From the NCBI RefSeq assembly GCF_009870125.1, contig NC_046680.1, positions 22,153,501 to 22,217,500 on the forward strand: 64,000 nt of DNA, read 5' to 3'. The stretch's first letter is position 1. Every line of letters begins with the position of its first letter. The notes below the pieces were generated by a model. It ran no database searches. It was given only the letters and a program-made list of their open reading frames with translations, and had not been told where the DNA came from. Position numbers and translations under genes: made by a program. This DNA is from Drosophila pseudoobscura. Its lineage: Eukaryota; Arthropoda; Insecta; Diptera; Drosophilidae. Below, piece after piece: positions 29,992 through 43,876 of the stretch.

Positions 29992-32900
29992 AGCGAAGTC
30001 GGGGAGAGAGAGAGAGCGTAAGCTCCAAAGTTGGAGAGTGAGAGACCCCCAGCATCAATTACCTACGCCAAAGCATATTAATGCACGGCGTGGCTTCATG
30101 AAAGACCGCTCTCACGACATTCGAGTATGTTCTTTCAATTGAGGTGTTTGTTCGGTTACTAGCGAGCGCCAGAGAGAATAAAAGTAATGAAGAGAGTGAA
30201 GGCCTTACCTTTCATAAATACACCTTGGGTAAGCAGTTAAGACTACTACAACTCCCTTTACAAAACTCTCAAAAGAAAACACTCTTTGGATATCCAAGGG
30301 CCAGCCGTAGCATTTGTTACACCATTGGAGAATTGTTAATCACTTCCCAATCGCATGCAATCTTCAAAGTTTTTCCATTTTTCCAAACACCCGATAGACT
30401 GTTACCACGTGTTGCAGCACCTGCTAGAATTTTCCGGCTAGCATTCTCGCTTGTCGAATTTTTTTAATTAAACATTTTTTATACGACATTGGCATGGCCT
30501 GCGCGATGAAAAAACAAAGCGAAAACCAATTTGTCGCTGCCCCAACTTCTCCCTCCCCCTTAAAGAAACGCCTATGTCAAAATAAATTAACATAGAGCAG
30601 CGCAGCAGCAGCGGCTATGGTGCCGGCAGCGGCGTCAGCGTCGCTTCGCTGTCAAATGCCGGCAGCAGAAATATAAAAAATATGTTCATACCTTCGGGCG
30701 CGCATATAAAAAGTGTGCGCATACTTTTGGCAGCTTTTGAGTTATAGACGGTGTGAGGGCGAAACTAAGTGAGCGAATGCATGTGTGTGTGAGAGTGTGT
30801 GTTTGAGTTGCGATTGTGGCAGTGTGTGTGTGGGATTGCCTGTAATTGACACATGTTACGCGCACAAAAGCGGCACTGGCAGCGGCAACTTGCCTCGCCG
30901 CTTCTCAGCCCAGACCGTGACCCGCACCGAGAGACCCCGACTCCCGACCCAGACGCATGGCTCCATCCCGGCCATCGTTATTATCGACAATGGCGCCGCC
31001 AAAAACACACTCTCATCTGGCGCTCTCTCTTTCTCTCTCCCTCTGCCACTGTCTCGCGTGTTCTCCCTGCCTCTCAGCCCCCATACTATACACTCGCATG
31101 CCTTTGCTGCACAGCCTTCAAATGCAGGCTCAGGACACAGAGAGAGGCAACCTCAGTCAACTTTGTTTGTAGCCGGCAAAAACAAAAACATACACACACA
31201 CACAAACTTACAGAGGACACACACAGAGCACCGTTTGCTGATAACGTTAACGTCAGCTGTGCGGCACTTTGGGGCACGGCACACGTGAGTTCTGGCTATG
31301 AGTCTGACTCTGGTTTCGGGGGATGAGGATGAGGACGAGGGCAGCCAGAGTCGTGCGCAGGCAAGCGTCAAACGTTTTGTACCTTGGACCCCCAGGCGAC
31401 ATTCACCTCCCTTCCCTCCTCTCCCCGCACTCACTTCGCCAGGCATTTGTTTGTGTTGTCAACAAAAGTTTCTTTGAAATCAGTAACAGATGTCGATTGA
31501 AATGGCACAATTGCTGCCTGCTCGGTCCCCGTCCCTGGTCCTGGTCCTGGTCCTGTGGCCTACCCATGCTCTGGCTCTGGCTTTGGCTCTGCGTTTGGGT
31601 CTGTGCCTGGTGGAGCATCGCCGGGCGCCGGTACTTATGATGAATATTTTTACGCCAGACACAACACAGGCCCAAGATATCCCGAGCGGCGGGCACATTT
31701 TAATTAAAATTCTGTGCTCAAGTTTTAATGTTAATGCATTGGCATCGATGGAAGCTGGAAAACAATGGGACGGAAAATCGGGACGGGGTATATCTGATAG
31801 GAAGGGAAACTCTGAATAGTATGCCTTTGTTTGCAGTACGTTATAGAGTATCCCGGGTACAGTTTTAAGCCCCAGGCTGCTGCTGCTGCTGCTACTGCTG
31901 CTCCCTTTCAGTGTCCCTTTATTGACATCGGACTCTGTACATCCCCATCCTTATGTGTGTGCACGGAGCGCCTTGTGGCTGCTGGCGATAACAAACGATA
32001 ACTGCATGTTAAATAGAAGCTGACGAAAGGAAAGGCTAGCCCGCACAGGGAGAGGGCTAGGCTGCCTGCCAGAGAATGACAGCATATGCAAGTTGGACGC
32101 CGGACGTGCAGCCATTTCAATGTGTACAGGCATCCCTCTGTCCCTGCAGATCAGAGCGGAGGCTGAGGGGGTGGGTGGTGGTGGTAGGTGCGAGTGGGGC
32201 TTTGGGAAATCACTCAGGTAGCAAAATGCCATCATCATCATCATCATTGTTGTGGGCTGAAGGGTTGCTAAAAAGCGCACAGCATCGAGACAAAAGCAAA
32301 GTTAAGGCAAGCTGCTGTCTGTCTCACTGTTCCAGTATCTGTGTATCCGTGTATACGTGTGTATACGTGTATGGGTTAGCAGCCGCAAGGCAATGTGTGC
32401 GTGTGTGCAACAAATGTTGTGGGCGTCCTTCAGGCGGGAGCTAGAGAATGAGCATGGCGGTAGTGGGGGGCGGGGTCTAACGAGCTTTTACTTGCTGGCT
32501 TGCAATGCGACAGCAGCAGGTGTGCCATGCAGGCGGACACCCGCAGACACACACACACATACACACGGAGGAGGCAGGGCACAGCTGAGTGACGATAATT
32601 GAAATTTCATCACAGTAGTTTGTGGTTTTGTAGCACTCACACATATGCACATGTGGAGATGCTGCCACTCACACTAATGCGCAATTCATGGCCAGTTCCG
32701 TTCCGTGCCTGCCTTCAACTTCTTCCAGGAGCCACAGCCACAGCCACAGGCACATCGAAATGTAATTTTCTAATTCGGATATATATCGAATTGGGTTTGG
32801 GTTTTGGGTCTTTTGTTTGGTTTAAAACACTTTATTTCTTGGGTTTTCTTTTGTAGCCTTTTGCTGGTTTCCGTTTTTTGTTTTTGTTTTCGTTTTTGTA

Positions 32901-33033
32901 GATGCAACATTTACGTGGTTTGTTTGTGTGTCGTTTATGGTAAAAGTACATTAGGTATTAGTTTAAGAGATACAATAAATACTAATCAATAAATTAAATA
33001 CAATCAATAAATTAGCCATATAATAATTTTTAC
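29992..33033. other. Intergenic region between the FATP promoter and the nervy 3' end
   Basis: No gene recognised. It holds GAGAGAGAG at 30004-30013, a GC-rich Ala/Ser-like repeat block (30600-30660), two plus-strand TATA words (30672 and 30705) followed by GTGTGTG-rich DNA, a pure GCT run near 31878-31895 and (ATC)n at 32231-32246. AT-rich DNA with several AATAAA words lies at 32975-33015 on the plus strand. The overlapping plus-strand frames at 30785-31326 look compositional. A plus-strand noncoding transcript starting near 30.73 kb is possible but not supported beyond the TATA words. Confidence 0.5.
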
Positions 33034-33151
33034 TTTATTGTAATAATAATAAAATCTACTATGTTCAGTTGTTTTCCATTACTTGCTTTGGGGTTTGCGG
33101 TTTGCCTAAGTACTTACAGATCTATACTTTCGTATTTCGTATTTCTTTATT
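33034..33151 (-). other. nvy: Candidate nervy poly(A) signals
   Basis: Minus-strand AATAAA words lie at 33151-33146 and 33039-33034, about 530 and 640 bp past the nervy stop codon, in AT-rich 3'-UTR-like DNA. Which one is used, if either, cannot be read from the sequence. Confidence 0.35.
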
Positions 33152-33677
33152 CTTTTACTGCTTTGAGAGTTGAGCCTTGAGTGTGGGATAACATGTTATA
33201 TGGTCTATAATATTAAGTTTTTTTCTTCCGTTTGCGATATCCAAAAGTGCATTAGCTGAAGTGTGCCGGAGATTCCTCTTGTAGACTGATTACCCTTTTC
33301 GATTCCACGTGGAATGCCCTTTATAAATTCCTCTAGAGGCTGGGTTTCTCTTCCCTCTATATCCTAAGACCCCTCCTACACTAATTGTTGGCTGCATAAA
33401 ACATTTAAATGTGGGCACATCTACATATGTATGTATGTGGTATCTGTATCTACGGCTGAAGCGTCCTCCTACTCCGTGTATCTTTAATTGAGTTTAGAAA
33501 TCTATTTGCTGACGAATTATTCTTCTTGCTTTTTGGATTATGTTTATAGTAACTGCATAATTATGTATGTAAGTGTGTGTGTGTGTTTGTGTGTATGTGT
33601 ATAATTATTATACACCTCGCACCCCTTTAATTTGACTAGCACAAGTACTTCTTCTTGGGTTTCATCATGCGAATGCG

Positions 33678-36600
33678 TCATTTGGAGCCCAACCCATTGG
33701 CCACCAAGGCGCTGGGCGTGGCAGCGGCCACCGCGGTAGCCCCCGTGTTCCCCCCGCCCGATCCTCCGCCGCCTGCGACACCACCACCCCCTGCCCCACC
33801 ACTGGCCGCAACAATCGCCTCACGGGCACCCGCCGCCGCTGCTGCTGCCGCTGCCGCCGCCTGGAGATGGGCTGAAGGGGTGGGCGTGGGTGGGGATCGA
33901 GTGGCCATCGCAGTGCGGATGGTGCCGGCGGGGTGCAGATGCTTGGCACTCATTTCGCTGGCCCTGGTGTTGCCACAAACCTTGAAAACACAGAGAAACA
34001 GAAGGATAGGCATTGTTAAGATCAGTCCGAGGCGGAAGGGAATGGAAGGGGAGGGGGTAAAGTGGACACCAACCTGGTGATGGCTATCCCAGTCTCTGTA
34101 TTGGCACGAGGCGCTGCAGTAGCGAGCCATGTTGCAGCCCGAGCAGGTTTCGGTGGCCTTGCGGCCGCAATTCCAGCACTGCTGCTGCAGAGTCCCGTTC
34201 TGAAAAGCGAGGAAGGGACAACTTTGGATTAGCGAATAACTTCACTGCTTTGGAGGAGCACTCTACACCTACATTCTGTGGCGTGGTGATGGATGGCGAC
34301 TTGTTGTCCAGATCTCGCTCGCCGCTCGAGTGGCGACTCATTTCCATGAAGAACTTCTCCATGCGGAGCCTCTCCTGTGTCATGATCTCGGCGGCCCGCG
34401 TTTCGGCAGCCACCACCGCCCGCTGGATCTCGATTACCGCCTGCCGCTTCACCTATGCGAAGAAAAGGGTTTCAAAATTGAGCCTTGAGCGCCAAATGTG
34501 GGAGACCGACCTGGGTGACTGCGTCCTCGGCATTCCGCTTGAACTCGGAGACTTTCTCCTCTGTCTGGCGGCGCAGTTCGGCGAGAGCCGCTGGCGTTAT
34601 CTCCTGGCCGCTGTTGGGATGCTGAGGCTCGATGCCCCGCTGCTGGAGGATCGTGATGGCGCGCTTGGTCTTGTCCACCATGGCCGAGATGCAGTTGAGC
34701 ATTGTGTGGATGTTCTTCCACTCCTCTTCGCCCCCAGCAGCGCCTCCGCCTGAGGCAGGATTCGGGTTCGGATTGGGGTTGGATTGTGGGTTCGGGTTCG
34801 GATTGGGATTGGGATTGGGATTGGCGGGCCTCTGGGGAGGAGCCGGATGCCGCAGCTCCCTCTCGTCGCGCTGCATGAAACCAGCCGCCGAGGGGAGACC
34901 CTCAGCCACCGCCACAGTGTAGTCGCCGTAGGCCATGACCGAGTGCGCGGGATGCAGGGCCATCCGCTTGTTGGGTGGTGCGGGGTACCCGGAGGCAGAC
35001 ACACCCCCGCCGCTGGCCATATACTCGCTCCACTCATGCAGTCCGTTGTGGCCTCCGTGCTCCATCATGGAGTCCGAGGATCGCCGCTTGAAGACGCCAC
35101 TGGCACTGCCGCCGGCCCCGTTGGATGCGGGCGCCTCCAGTTGGACGAAGATGTCGCCGAATTCGGCCCCAAACTCCATCACCGCCTGCTCGTTGTTGGT
35201 CACGTACTGGAGGGCGGACTGGTTGGTGGCCCTGGCCAGAGCCAGGACCTCGCGCTGCATCAGGGTTACGCTGTTCTTTAGCAACGGCATCACGTAGGGT
35301 CGCAGGGGCAGGTTAATGGCCTCCTGCAGGGCCAGGCGGAACTCCTCCAGCGAGATGGTGCCGCAGCACAACGACAGGACCAGAGCCCGCACCCGCTCGC
35401 ACACTTCCGGCTGGCCCAGCTCCTGCGAAAAGTGCACCAGGGCGCCGAGGAACTTGCGCATCTTGCCCACGAGTCGTGCCTGCTCCACATGGGCCGCTGC
35501 TGCGGCGGCGGCTGCGGCTGCCAGCGAGGCGGCATGCTGGGCCCCCGGCGTCGGCGAGGTTCCAGACGAACCTACTCCACCGTTGACCACGGGGGAGACA
35601 CTGGCATTGCGCTGCGGTCGATGGTGCAGCTGCAGGGGTGAGTGGGGTGAACGGGGGGCGAGACTGCGTGCGGAGTCTGGCGGGGAATCGGGTGGAGTGC
35701 GACACAAGCGGTCCCTCTCCCTCTCTCGCTCCCTCTCCCTCTCCCTGTCTCGACTGCTGTGCGATGTGCAGTTGCTGCTGTCCTTGCTGCTGCTCGACGA
35801 GGATGAACTCTTGTCGCCATTGCTGCTGTTGCTGCTGCTGCTGTTGGCTGTTTGGGGAAGGAGAAAGGAGAAAGGAGAAGATAGTACAGCTCGTTAGTTG
35901 TGTGTTAACAATAAACAAGAGAAACAAGTCCAAGTGCAAGTCCAAGTCCGAGTCCTGGACGAAACATATCACAGGATGTGCAGCCCAGGCGCATTACAAA
36001 TGCATTAGCAGGAACTTGCCAAAGGGGCAGGGCCGAGGGCGCAGGGAGCTGGGCAGAGGAGTGACAGAGGAACGGAAGTTGCCACAAATATATATGTACA
36101 TATATATTCCACCGACCACAACACGCTACGGCACTTGTCCTCCTGCCACATCAAGGAGCGGGTGCAACAACCAACTGGCAGCATTAACAAATTTGTTTGA
36201 ACATGGGAAATAAATTAGCAAACATTTTTGGTCCACATCCTCGTCCCCGTGCTCGTTCTCGTCCTCGTTCTCGTTCTGGTGTGGTCTTCTGTGCTGTGCT
36301 CTGCTGTGGCATGGTAGGTGGGTGGGGTGTGGCAAGTCAGGCAAGCAAATCAAGCACCACATAACGCACTAATTGCATGGGTAAAGAGGGATGCCAAGGG
36401 GAAAGTGGGGGGAGGGTCTCTACAGGCAGTGGCTACAACACATTGCGGTACGTGCTGTCCCATCCGATTTCCCATTTCCCATCCGCCGGCCCCATTCCAT
36501 GATCCTCCTGCCAAAGCGATGCTGTAGCTCAAAAATGAAAAGCTTAACGCAAATCCGCACTGCGCAGATGGCCGGAGGAGCCGCTGGGGCCCAGAGTGCC

Positions 36601-39600
36601 AGGCGGCAAACGAATGCCAGTGCGATTTCGTTGCTTTGTTTAAAAAGTGAGCTTCAATATGATCCAGGGCTACCTTTGTTCCCGCGACTAATGTTAGTTT
36701 TACTGAGACTTCAGTTCGATTCATTAAATATTCAAAAACCATCCATGGTTTTAAATAGGAACCTATTCTGGAAACATTTGTAGCCTGTGCCGAAGCTTTA
36801 ACGCCCAAACACAGACACACACACACACACAAACTTTGTTTGCGCAAGCTAATGGAAATTGTTTATGGGTCTGTGTGTGTGTGTGTGTCCTCCAGTGGGT
36901 GGCTGACAGACACCCAGAGAGGCGAATGTTGCTGCTGACGACGACGACGACGATGATGATGATGATGATGATGACGATGACGACGACAACGACAACGACG
37001 ATGGGAAATGGCAGTCGGTTGATGTTGCCGCTTCTGCTGCTGCTTCTGCTGATTCTGCTGCTGCTGCTGCTGTGGCTGGTGCACAGTTTGCTTTTGTGAT
37101 AATGATTGTGGATACAGCTGCAACTGGGTGTGTTTTCACAGCCATTCAGGCACGCCACCGCCATGCCAATCGAAGGGACACACAGATACAGTGAGGCACA
37201 CAGCGAGACAGACAGATATACGGACGGACAAGACATACGCAGCACATAGTCGCAGTCGCAGTCGCAGTCGGAGGCATCACTCACTCCGTCGGCGGCGCTT
37301 ATCAAACGCCAAACATAGACAATGATGGATCACATGAACATCTCCACAGCCCACTAACGAACCCATCTCGCTCCACCCAATCCCTCCCCGTTTCGCCCCC
37401 TTAATTGGCTGCCAGCCTCCCAGCCGTTCCCAGTCCACCCGCAACCCGCAACCCGCAACCCGCAAACCCCCCACCAGCAATTCTTCCCCGCCTATACTCC
37501 TTTCTGTGGTACAATTGTAAAATATTGCACTTGACCGGGCTTAAAAGTTTTCGGTTTGTTTGGGTTCTACTCATATTTGTTGCTGCTGTTGTTGTTGTTC
37601 TTCTTCTTGCTTTTTTAGAAACCTCAACTGACCAAAAGTTGGTGTCCAGAGAGTCCAGACCGAGGACCAGAAGCAGCAGCAGATGTAGCAGCTGTGGCAG
37701 CCAAAAACCCACGCAAAGCCCAAAAAACTATTTACGAAAATTTTGTGTTGACAATTCACATATTTTCTAAAACATAATGTTCGGGGGGTCGGGTGTGCCC
37801 GTGGCTGTGTGTGTAGCATTGGGCGGCTCCAACTGCTGGCTCAACATTTGCCCGCAGCATGAGGCTTGCTCCGGTTGTGGCATCGATTTAAGGTTACGTA
37901 TACGCAGCATGGGCCAGTCTGCATCCTCTGCTACCACTCGTCCCAAAGACTCTATATATGTGTGCTAATGTCTGTGTGTATTGTGTGTGTGTGTATGTGT
38001 GCTAGTATGGGCAACAGAATTTGCACAGCTGCGTCCCATAGATTGCAGTCGAGCGTACAAAACGAAACGTTTGCTAGTTTAGTTTGTTGTTGCTGTTTCT
38101 GTTGCTGTTGCTGTTGTCATTGCTGCCACTGCTGCTGCTGGTGCTACTGCCACTGCTGCTGCTTCTGCTGCTGGTTGTGGCATAGTCATTTGGGAAAACA
38201 ATCATTTTGGCAAATATTCATCATGCGCTGTTTGTGATTATCATCAGAAGAGGCACAGACTGACTGAGATATAGACAAACAAACAAAATAAGAGAGAGAC
38301 AGTCAGAGACATCACGAGTTTCGGCTCGGTTGCCCATTGTTTGGGGCTGTGGCTCCCCCTCTTTGTTGAATAAAACTGTGCTCAAACTCCACAAAAATGC
38401 TAATTAGCGAACGGAACCTTAAGCGTCTTAAATGCAGGGCGGCCACACATCATTTCCCCCTGGGAGTTGCCACAGGTACAACGCACGCACAGCACAGCAG
38501 CAGCAACAACAGCAGCAACAGCCACAATAACAGTGGCAATCAAAGCAATGCGCACAGAACGGCGACCATCATCCTCCTCCTGCTCCTGCTCCTGCTTATG
38601 ACGCCTAAAAGCAGGCAACAGAATGTTCGCCTGCGTGCGGGCTGCTGCTGGGAACAATGCCAGCAGCGGTTTCTGTGTTTTTTCTTCTTGTTTGGTTGGT
38701 TGGGGGGGTTGGGGGTGTATGTTGGGGAATGAGGGGAAGCATAGGGCAACGGGGCCAACTAGGAAATGCTTTTGGCCTTTTCCATTCGTCAGGTTGTTGC
38801 CTGCTGTGGGATGTGGGATCTGGGGTCTGTGGCACTGTGGCTGAGGTTGCGGCCCCTGCGCAGAGACCAGTCTCCAATGCTCTCTGCTCTGTGTGGAGAG
38901 AGTGTGGATCCACGCTCAGCTGATTTCGTAGTTTCCCTTTCTTTTTATATATGTACATACACTTTGAGGAGGGGTTCGACTTCTTTCTGCTAACGCAACA
39001 TAAGCAAGGAGGCTGCAACCCGAGGCTCACCCACCACACAGAGACACGCAGACAAACAGTTGCTGGCATTCACACCATCAATCGCCTGAGCCGTCAGCTG
39101 GTCGACGCCCGTCCGCTCGCCTCTATGCACCCAATTAAACGCCTTAAAGTATGCTCCACTTCCACTCCCATTCGACTCACCTTTAAGCCTTCGGCAAATG
39201 CCTGCCGCTGTGGCTGCTGTTGCTGTGTTGTTGGTTGACGCCGCTGCTGCTGCTGCTGACGCTGCTCCCGTCACCGCCGACACCACCACGGACGATGATG
39301 ATGATGACGATGACGCGGGTGGCACTGGGACACCTGCTGCTGTGGCCACCGCCAAGGCAGCGCCAGCTGCCACCGCTGCTGCCGCCGCTGCGGCTACGTC
39401 ATATGAGTCCTTGTCCGTAATCTCCTCCTTAATTATCGCCTTTCCATCGAGCGCCATCTGGAAATAGTCCAGCAAATTAGTTAAGAAATACATATATGTA
39501 TAAGCAGCAGGGCGGAAGAGAGGCAGGGACTGGGAGGACGAAGACGAGGACGAGGACCCGCCCACGACCACGGCCCGCGACAGACAGACTGCACGGGTTC

Positions 39601-42600
39601 CCACCAGCGACGGCGATAGACAAAAACATCAAGTGACAAAGTTCTCACATTATGTTTTCAACTTATTTGATTTCAATTTGATTAAATGGTTGTCTGACAT
39701 GCAAATTGGGTGTGCCCGCACACAGCTACAGAGTCCTTGGACTCCTGGCCAAATGGGGAACCTCAAGCAGCTGTCGCACTAATGTGCCTAAACGGGTTCT
39801 CTTAAACAAAAACAAAAAAAAAACACATTTAAAATTAATGCAAAACACAGTGCAACTTCTTCCATATAGAGGGTCTTAAAATATAGAAGCCAGTACATAT
39901 GTACATATATTCCTAGGAATTATTCAAGAATACTCGGGGTATTCTTTCTTTGATTATTTTTCAACAACTGGGAATTTCGGAAATTTAAATTCTTCGAATA
40001 TTTTCAAATTTTCCCGACCGACCGACCATCCATCCAGCCAACAACTGGGCACAGGCCACACGCTGTGGACACCTGTTCCGTAATTGAGTTGGAGAACTTT
40101 TGCCCCGCAGACTCTGCAGCGCCTTCGACTCAATGAATTTCCACGAGGAATTCTCGGCTATTTTTGCCGGAGGGCAACTCGATTGCTCTATTGGGTGGTG
40201 GCCTTGCTAATTGACTCAACAAATGCAGTTCCTGTTTATTGGCAGTGGCAAGCAACCCTTCGCCTGTGCAACCCACCAATTAGGACCCCTGCCCCCTCCC
40301 GCCTGGCCGTATCGACGCCACCCCGTATCCCCCGCCGCCCGGACACAGCATGTTCATGTCCAGAGCGAAACATTTTTCTGTTGATTTTTATCACTAAAAT
40401 ATGTAAATACCTCTGCGGACTGTGGGAGTTTGTGCAGCTTTGCGAGGCAAGCCCCTGCATAAACAAGAGGGCGGTAAGGTGGGAGGTAAAAACAACAAGA
40501 AACTGAACAGAAGGCTGTGTGTATGAAGGGTGTATCCGAGCGTGTGGTGCGGGCGGGGTGGGGTGGGGTGGGGTGGGAGGTGATGTGTGGCTCGGAAACC
40601 TGTTCATTTTCATTCATGTTTTCGATCAATCTTTGCGGCCTTTTATTTTGCTTGAGGTGTAAGAATCGATGGAAGCATCATCGTGTGTTTAAAGTCCATC
40701 GTCGCCGCACTGGCTAACATGTACGTATCCGAACAATTAGTGCCCCCCACAGACCCCTCCTGCACTCCCTGCAGCCCCCCTAACAGCTGGAGCAGCTGTT
40801 TGGCATCAGAGCAGAAATTACACACACACAGCAAATGCTGGCTGCTAATGAAATGAAATTCTATTGAAAACAAACACTTGACACGGCGGCAGCTGCCGTT
40901 TTGCCAAATGACGACGAGAGATGGCCCACAGATCGGTCCCCCGTCCCCCGTCCCACGTGCCCCGTCCCCCATGCCCCGTGCCCCGTGCCCATCCTCTTCA
41001 GCATATGGTAGACATAACACTTGTCAACTGTTTTTCCGAGCTCTTTCCGAATGAAGTTTGCAAAAATACCAACAAAAGACAATGCGTACGAGTGTGTGTG
41101 CACACATACAGGGCGGCTGATTAGATGAGGGGCAAACAACAAGTGTTTTCAGGTGAGAGGGGAGGTGCCACAGGCAGAGGCCAAGGAACCCAGCGTTGCC
41201 GCTGAGTCACTTAATAGCCCCAACGTTGCCTGCCAACAGCTGCTGCCTCTGCCAGTGCCTCCTGTTCTGCCAACGCCTCTGTTCTGTTCTGCTCTGCCAC
41301 GGCCACCGCCACCGCCACTGCCTCTGCTGTGGCCCTGGCTATGACGAATGAATCAAATGTCAGAAGCAGCCGTGTCGTTGTCGCTCAAGCAGCTGTCGCC
41401 TGTCGTCGCCAGAAGGCGCCCCCAGTGCCTCAGTTAACCCCCAGCCAGCTGCCACCGCCCACCCACCCCCTCTCGTACCTCCGCAGGCACTTCAAAGAGA
41501 TGGCAGCCTCACAAGCTTCCATCGCAGGAAAATGGAAAATGTCGCCCGCAGAAGTTTTTCCCACAAAACTTGGGCCAGCTCTGAGGCTGAAGCTGAAGCT
41601 GAAGCAGAGACTGAGGATGGGACTGAGACTGAGACTGAGACCGAGGCAGCAGCGTCTGTGGCAGCAGGGACTGGGGCTTGTGACGGCTGCAGGCAAAATT
41701 GCCAAGAGGAAAAGTAATTATTTAAACGGAGGCAAGCAGCAGCAGCAGAAGCAGCAGCAGCAGCCGGCACAGTGGGATGAAAGACTCAATTAGTGATATA
41801 TTCAGCCACAAACTGCAACGGCATTTCCCTGTCTGACATTTTACCTATCATTATGTTTGGAATTTATTAATATCCGTTCTGATTCACGCGATATACAAGC
41901 TGACACAAGCTATTAATTTCCTTTCCAATCACTGGCCTTTCCTTTGCCACAGTGACCCTGCAGTGAGGCAGGGGCGGGGCGTGGTCACTACTTGACAAGT
42001 GGAAAGCTACAACAAAGCATGCAGCACACAGCATTTTCACTGGATAATTTTCAATTAGGCTCGCAAAGAGCATAAAAAAACAGAAGAAAATTCTTAAACG
42101 ACATTCATTTAATTCTGTGGAGGGCAGGAGGACGGAGAGTATAAAGGAGGAGGCAGAGGCAGAGGCAGAGAGCCATGTGCTGGACACCAAAGCATTTTAT
42201 ACTTTTATCCCTTTTGCTAACAAAAACACACCCAGATGTGGATGTGGATGCGGAAGGGTCCAGCGGTGGGACAGAGAGTGTTAACGAAAAGGCGCGCCAA
42301 CTGTAATAACAACAACTGAAGCGTTAGCGCGGCTGTGGAGGCAGGAGACGGATAGGGCCAGGAGCAGGGGTTGAAGGCCAGCGCCAGAATGAGGTAGAGG
42401 GGGAGGAGGAGGAGGAGGAGGAGGAGGAGGAGAGGCGAAAACAGAATGAAAGAGCCTGGAAAATCACAGCACAGCTGCATGTGCTTTTCCCGTAAGCTGC
42501 CCGTCGACGTCCACAACCACGTCCCAGGTCACAGGTCCAGGACCAGGACCAGGCCCAGGTCCTGCCCCTTCCTCCACATATGCCTGCGTGTGTCTGTGTG

Positions 42601-43843
42601 TGTGAATGACAACCCACTCGAATGCCGGACGCCGGGCACTTTGTAGCGTTGTTGTTGCTGCGGCTCTGCGGAGTCCGCATTGTGCGTCATTATGCGCAAG
42701 TGGCGCCCCATTCCTGGGAGAGATTACTGGCGACGACACCTGTGCAACAGCAGCAGTCTGCATATGTGTGTGTGTGTGTGCGTGCGTGCGAGAGTGTTTT
42801 ACAGTTAAAAACTTTTTTGCAAGTCGCTACGTCAGCTGCTTCATTACACAGGGGGGAGGGGAGGCAGCTCTACAAATGTATGTATGCTGGATGCGAGAGG
42901 GGGCGGCAGAATGGCAGGGTGTGCGAGGGAATGGGTTGAGTGAAAAGTTCCTGGGAAGCATTTAATTAGACGAGCCTTGACGGTCGGCGGAAGGCCGCTG
43001 CCAAGTCGATAATTAACGATTCAATGTTGTATTTAATTCACAGCTAATGAATGGGAAGGCGGTTACAACACTTTGCTTTGATGTGAAATTATAGATATTC
43101 TTGATTTCAGTATCGATCTGTAGCTAGTACAATTATTCCGGAAATGTCTGGTATTTACATCCGCTCATCCGAAAGTGATGACTGGAGAAAGAATGTCCCC
43201 ACATGAGTGAGATGGTATGTATTACGCATCAGGACATCAGGACAGAGCTTACAGAAGATCTTCAGTGGCGACCCTCGTCAACTATTTGCTAAGCGCCTCT
43301 CAGTCGTGCAACGTGCCGCAGCATCGGCGTCATTTTAAATTACACATCACACGCACACACAGACGCCCGACAGACAGACAGACAGACAGACGGCAGCATA
43401 AGCGGTGGCAACATCAACATTTTTGCACTACTCGCCGCACGTGTGAGCCTGCCACTCGCTCTCCTGCCTTCCCCGCAATGCCGCACTGCTGGTGCTGTTT
43501 GCTGCCTCCGTTCACCCTTCATTTGCAGCCTGTGTGGAGCATAATAAGATAATGGCTTGTCAGAGAGCAGCAACAGCAACAGAGGCACGGCACGGCACGG
43601 CAACAACCTCGGGGGGAAAAAACAGTTGAACGAGCGAATGTCGCGCTTAATCGGCTTTATGGTCTGTTTTATTTCCGATATGAACTGCTTTATGTCCAGA
43701 GAGGGCGAGAGTGCGAGAGAAAGGGAGAAATAAAGAATGAGAGAGGGGTAGAAAAAACTGGAGAACATTTGCCTGCCACATGTTGCCCACAAATTGTATT
43801 TAGTCATCCCAATTATGCCACATCCAGCAGCTGATGGCCGCCA

Positions 43844-43876
<33 letters not shown>

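Noticed and set aside
36763..37305. 180-codon minus-strand frame with Val/Ile and Ser runs
   Set aside because: Produced by the GAC/GAT and CA repeats in nervy intron 2.
39458..39604. Extension of nervy exon 2 upstream (frame continues to 39604)
   Set aside because: A branch-like CTAAT and the acceptor TTTCCAG end exactly at the ATG, and the upstream residues are low-complexity. Length also fits the family better without it.
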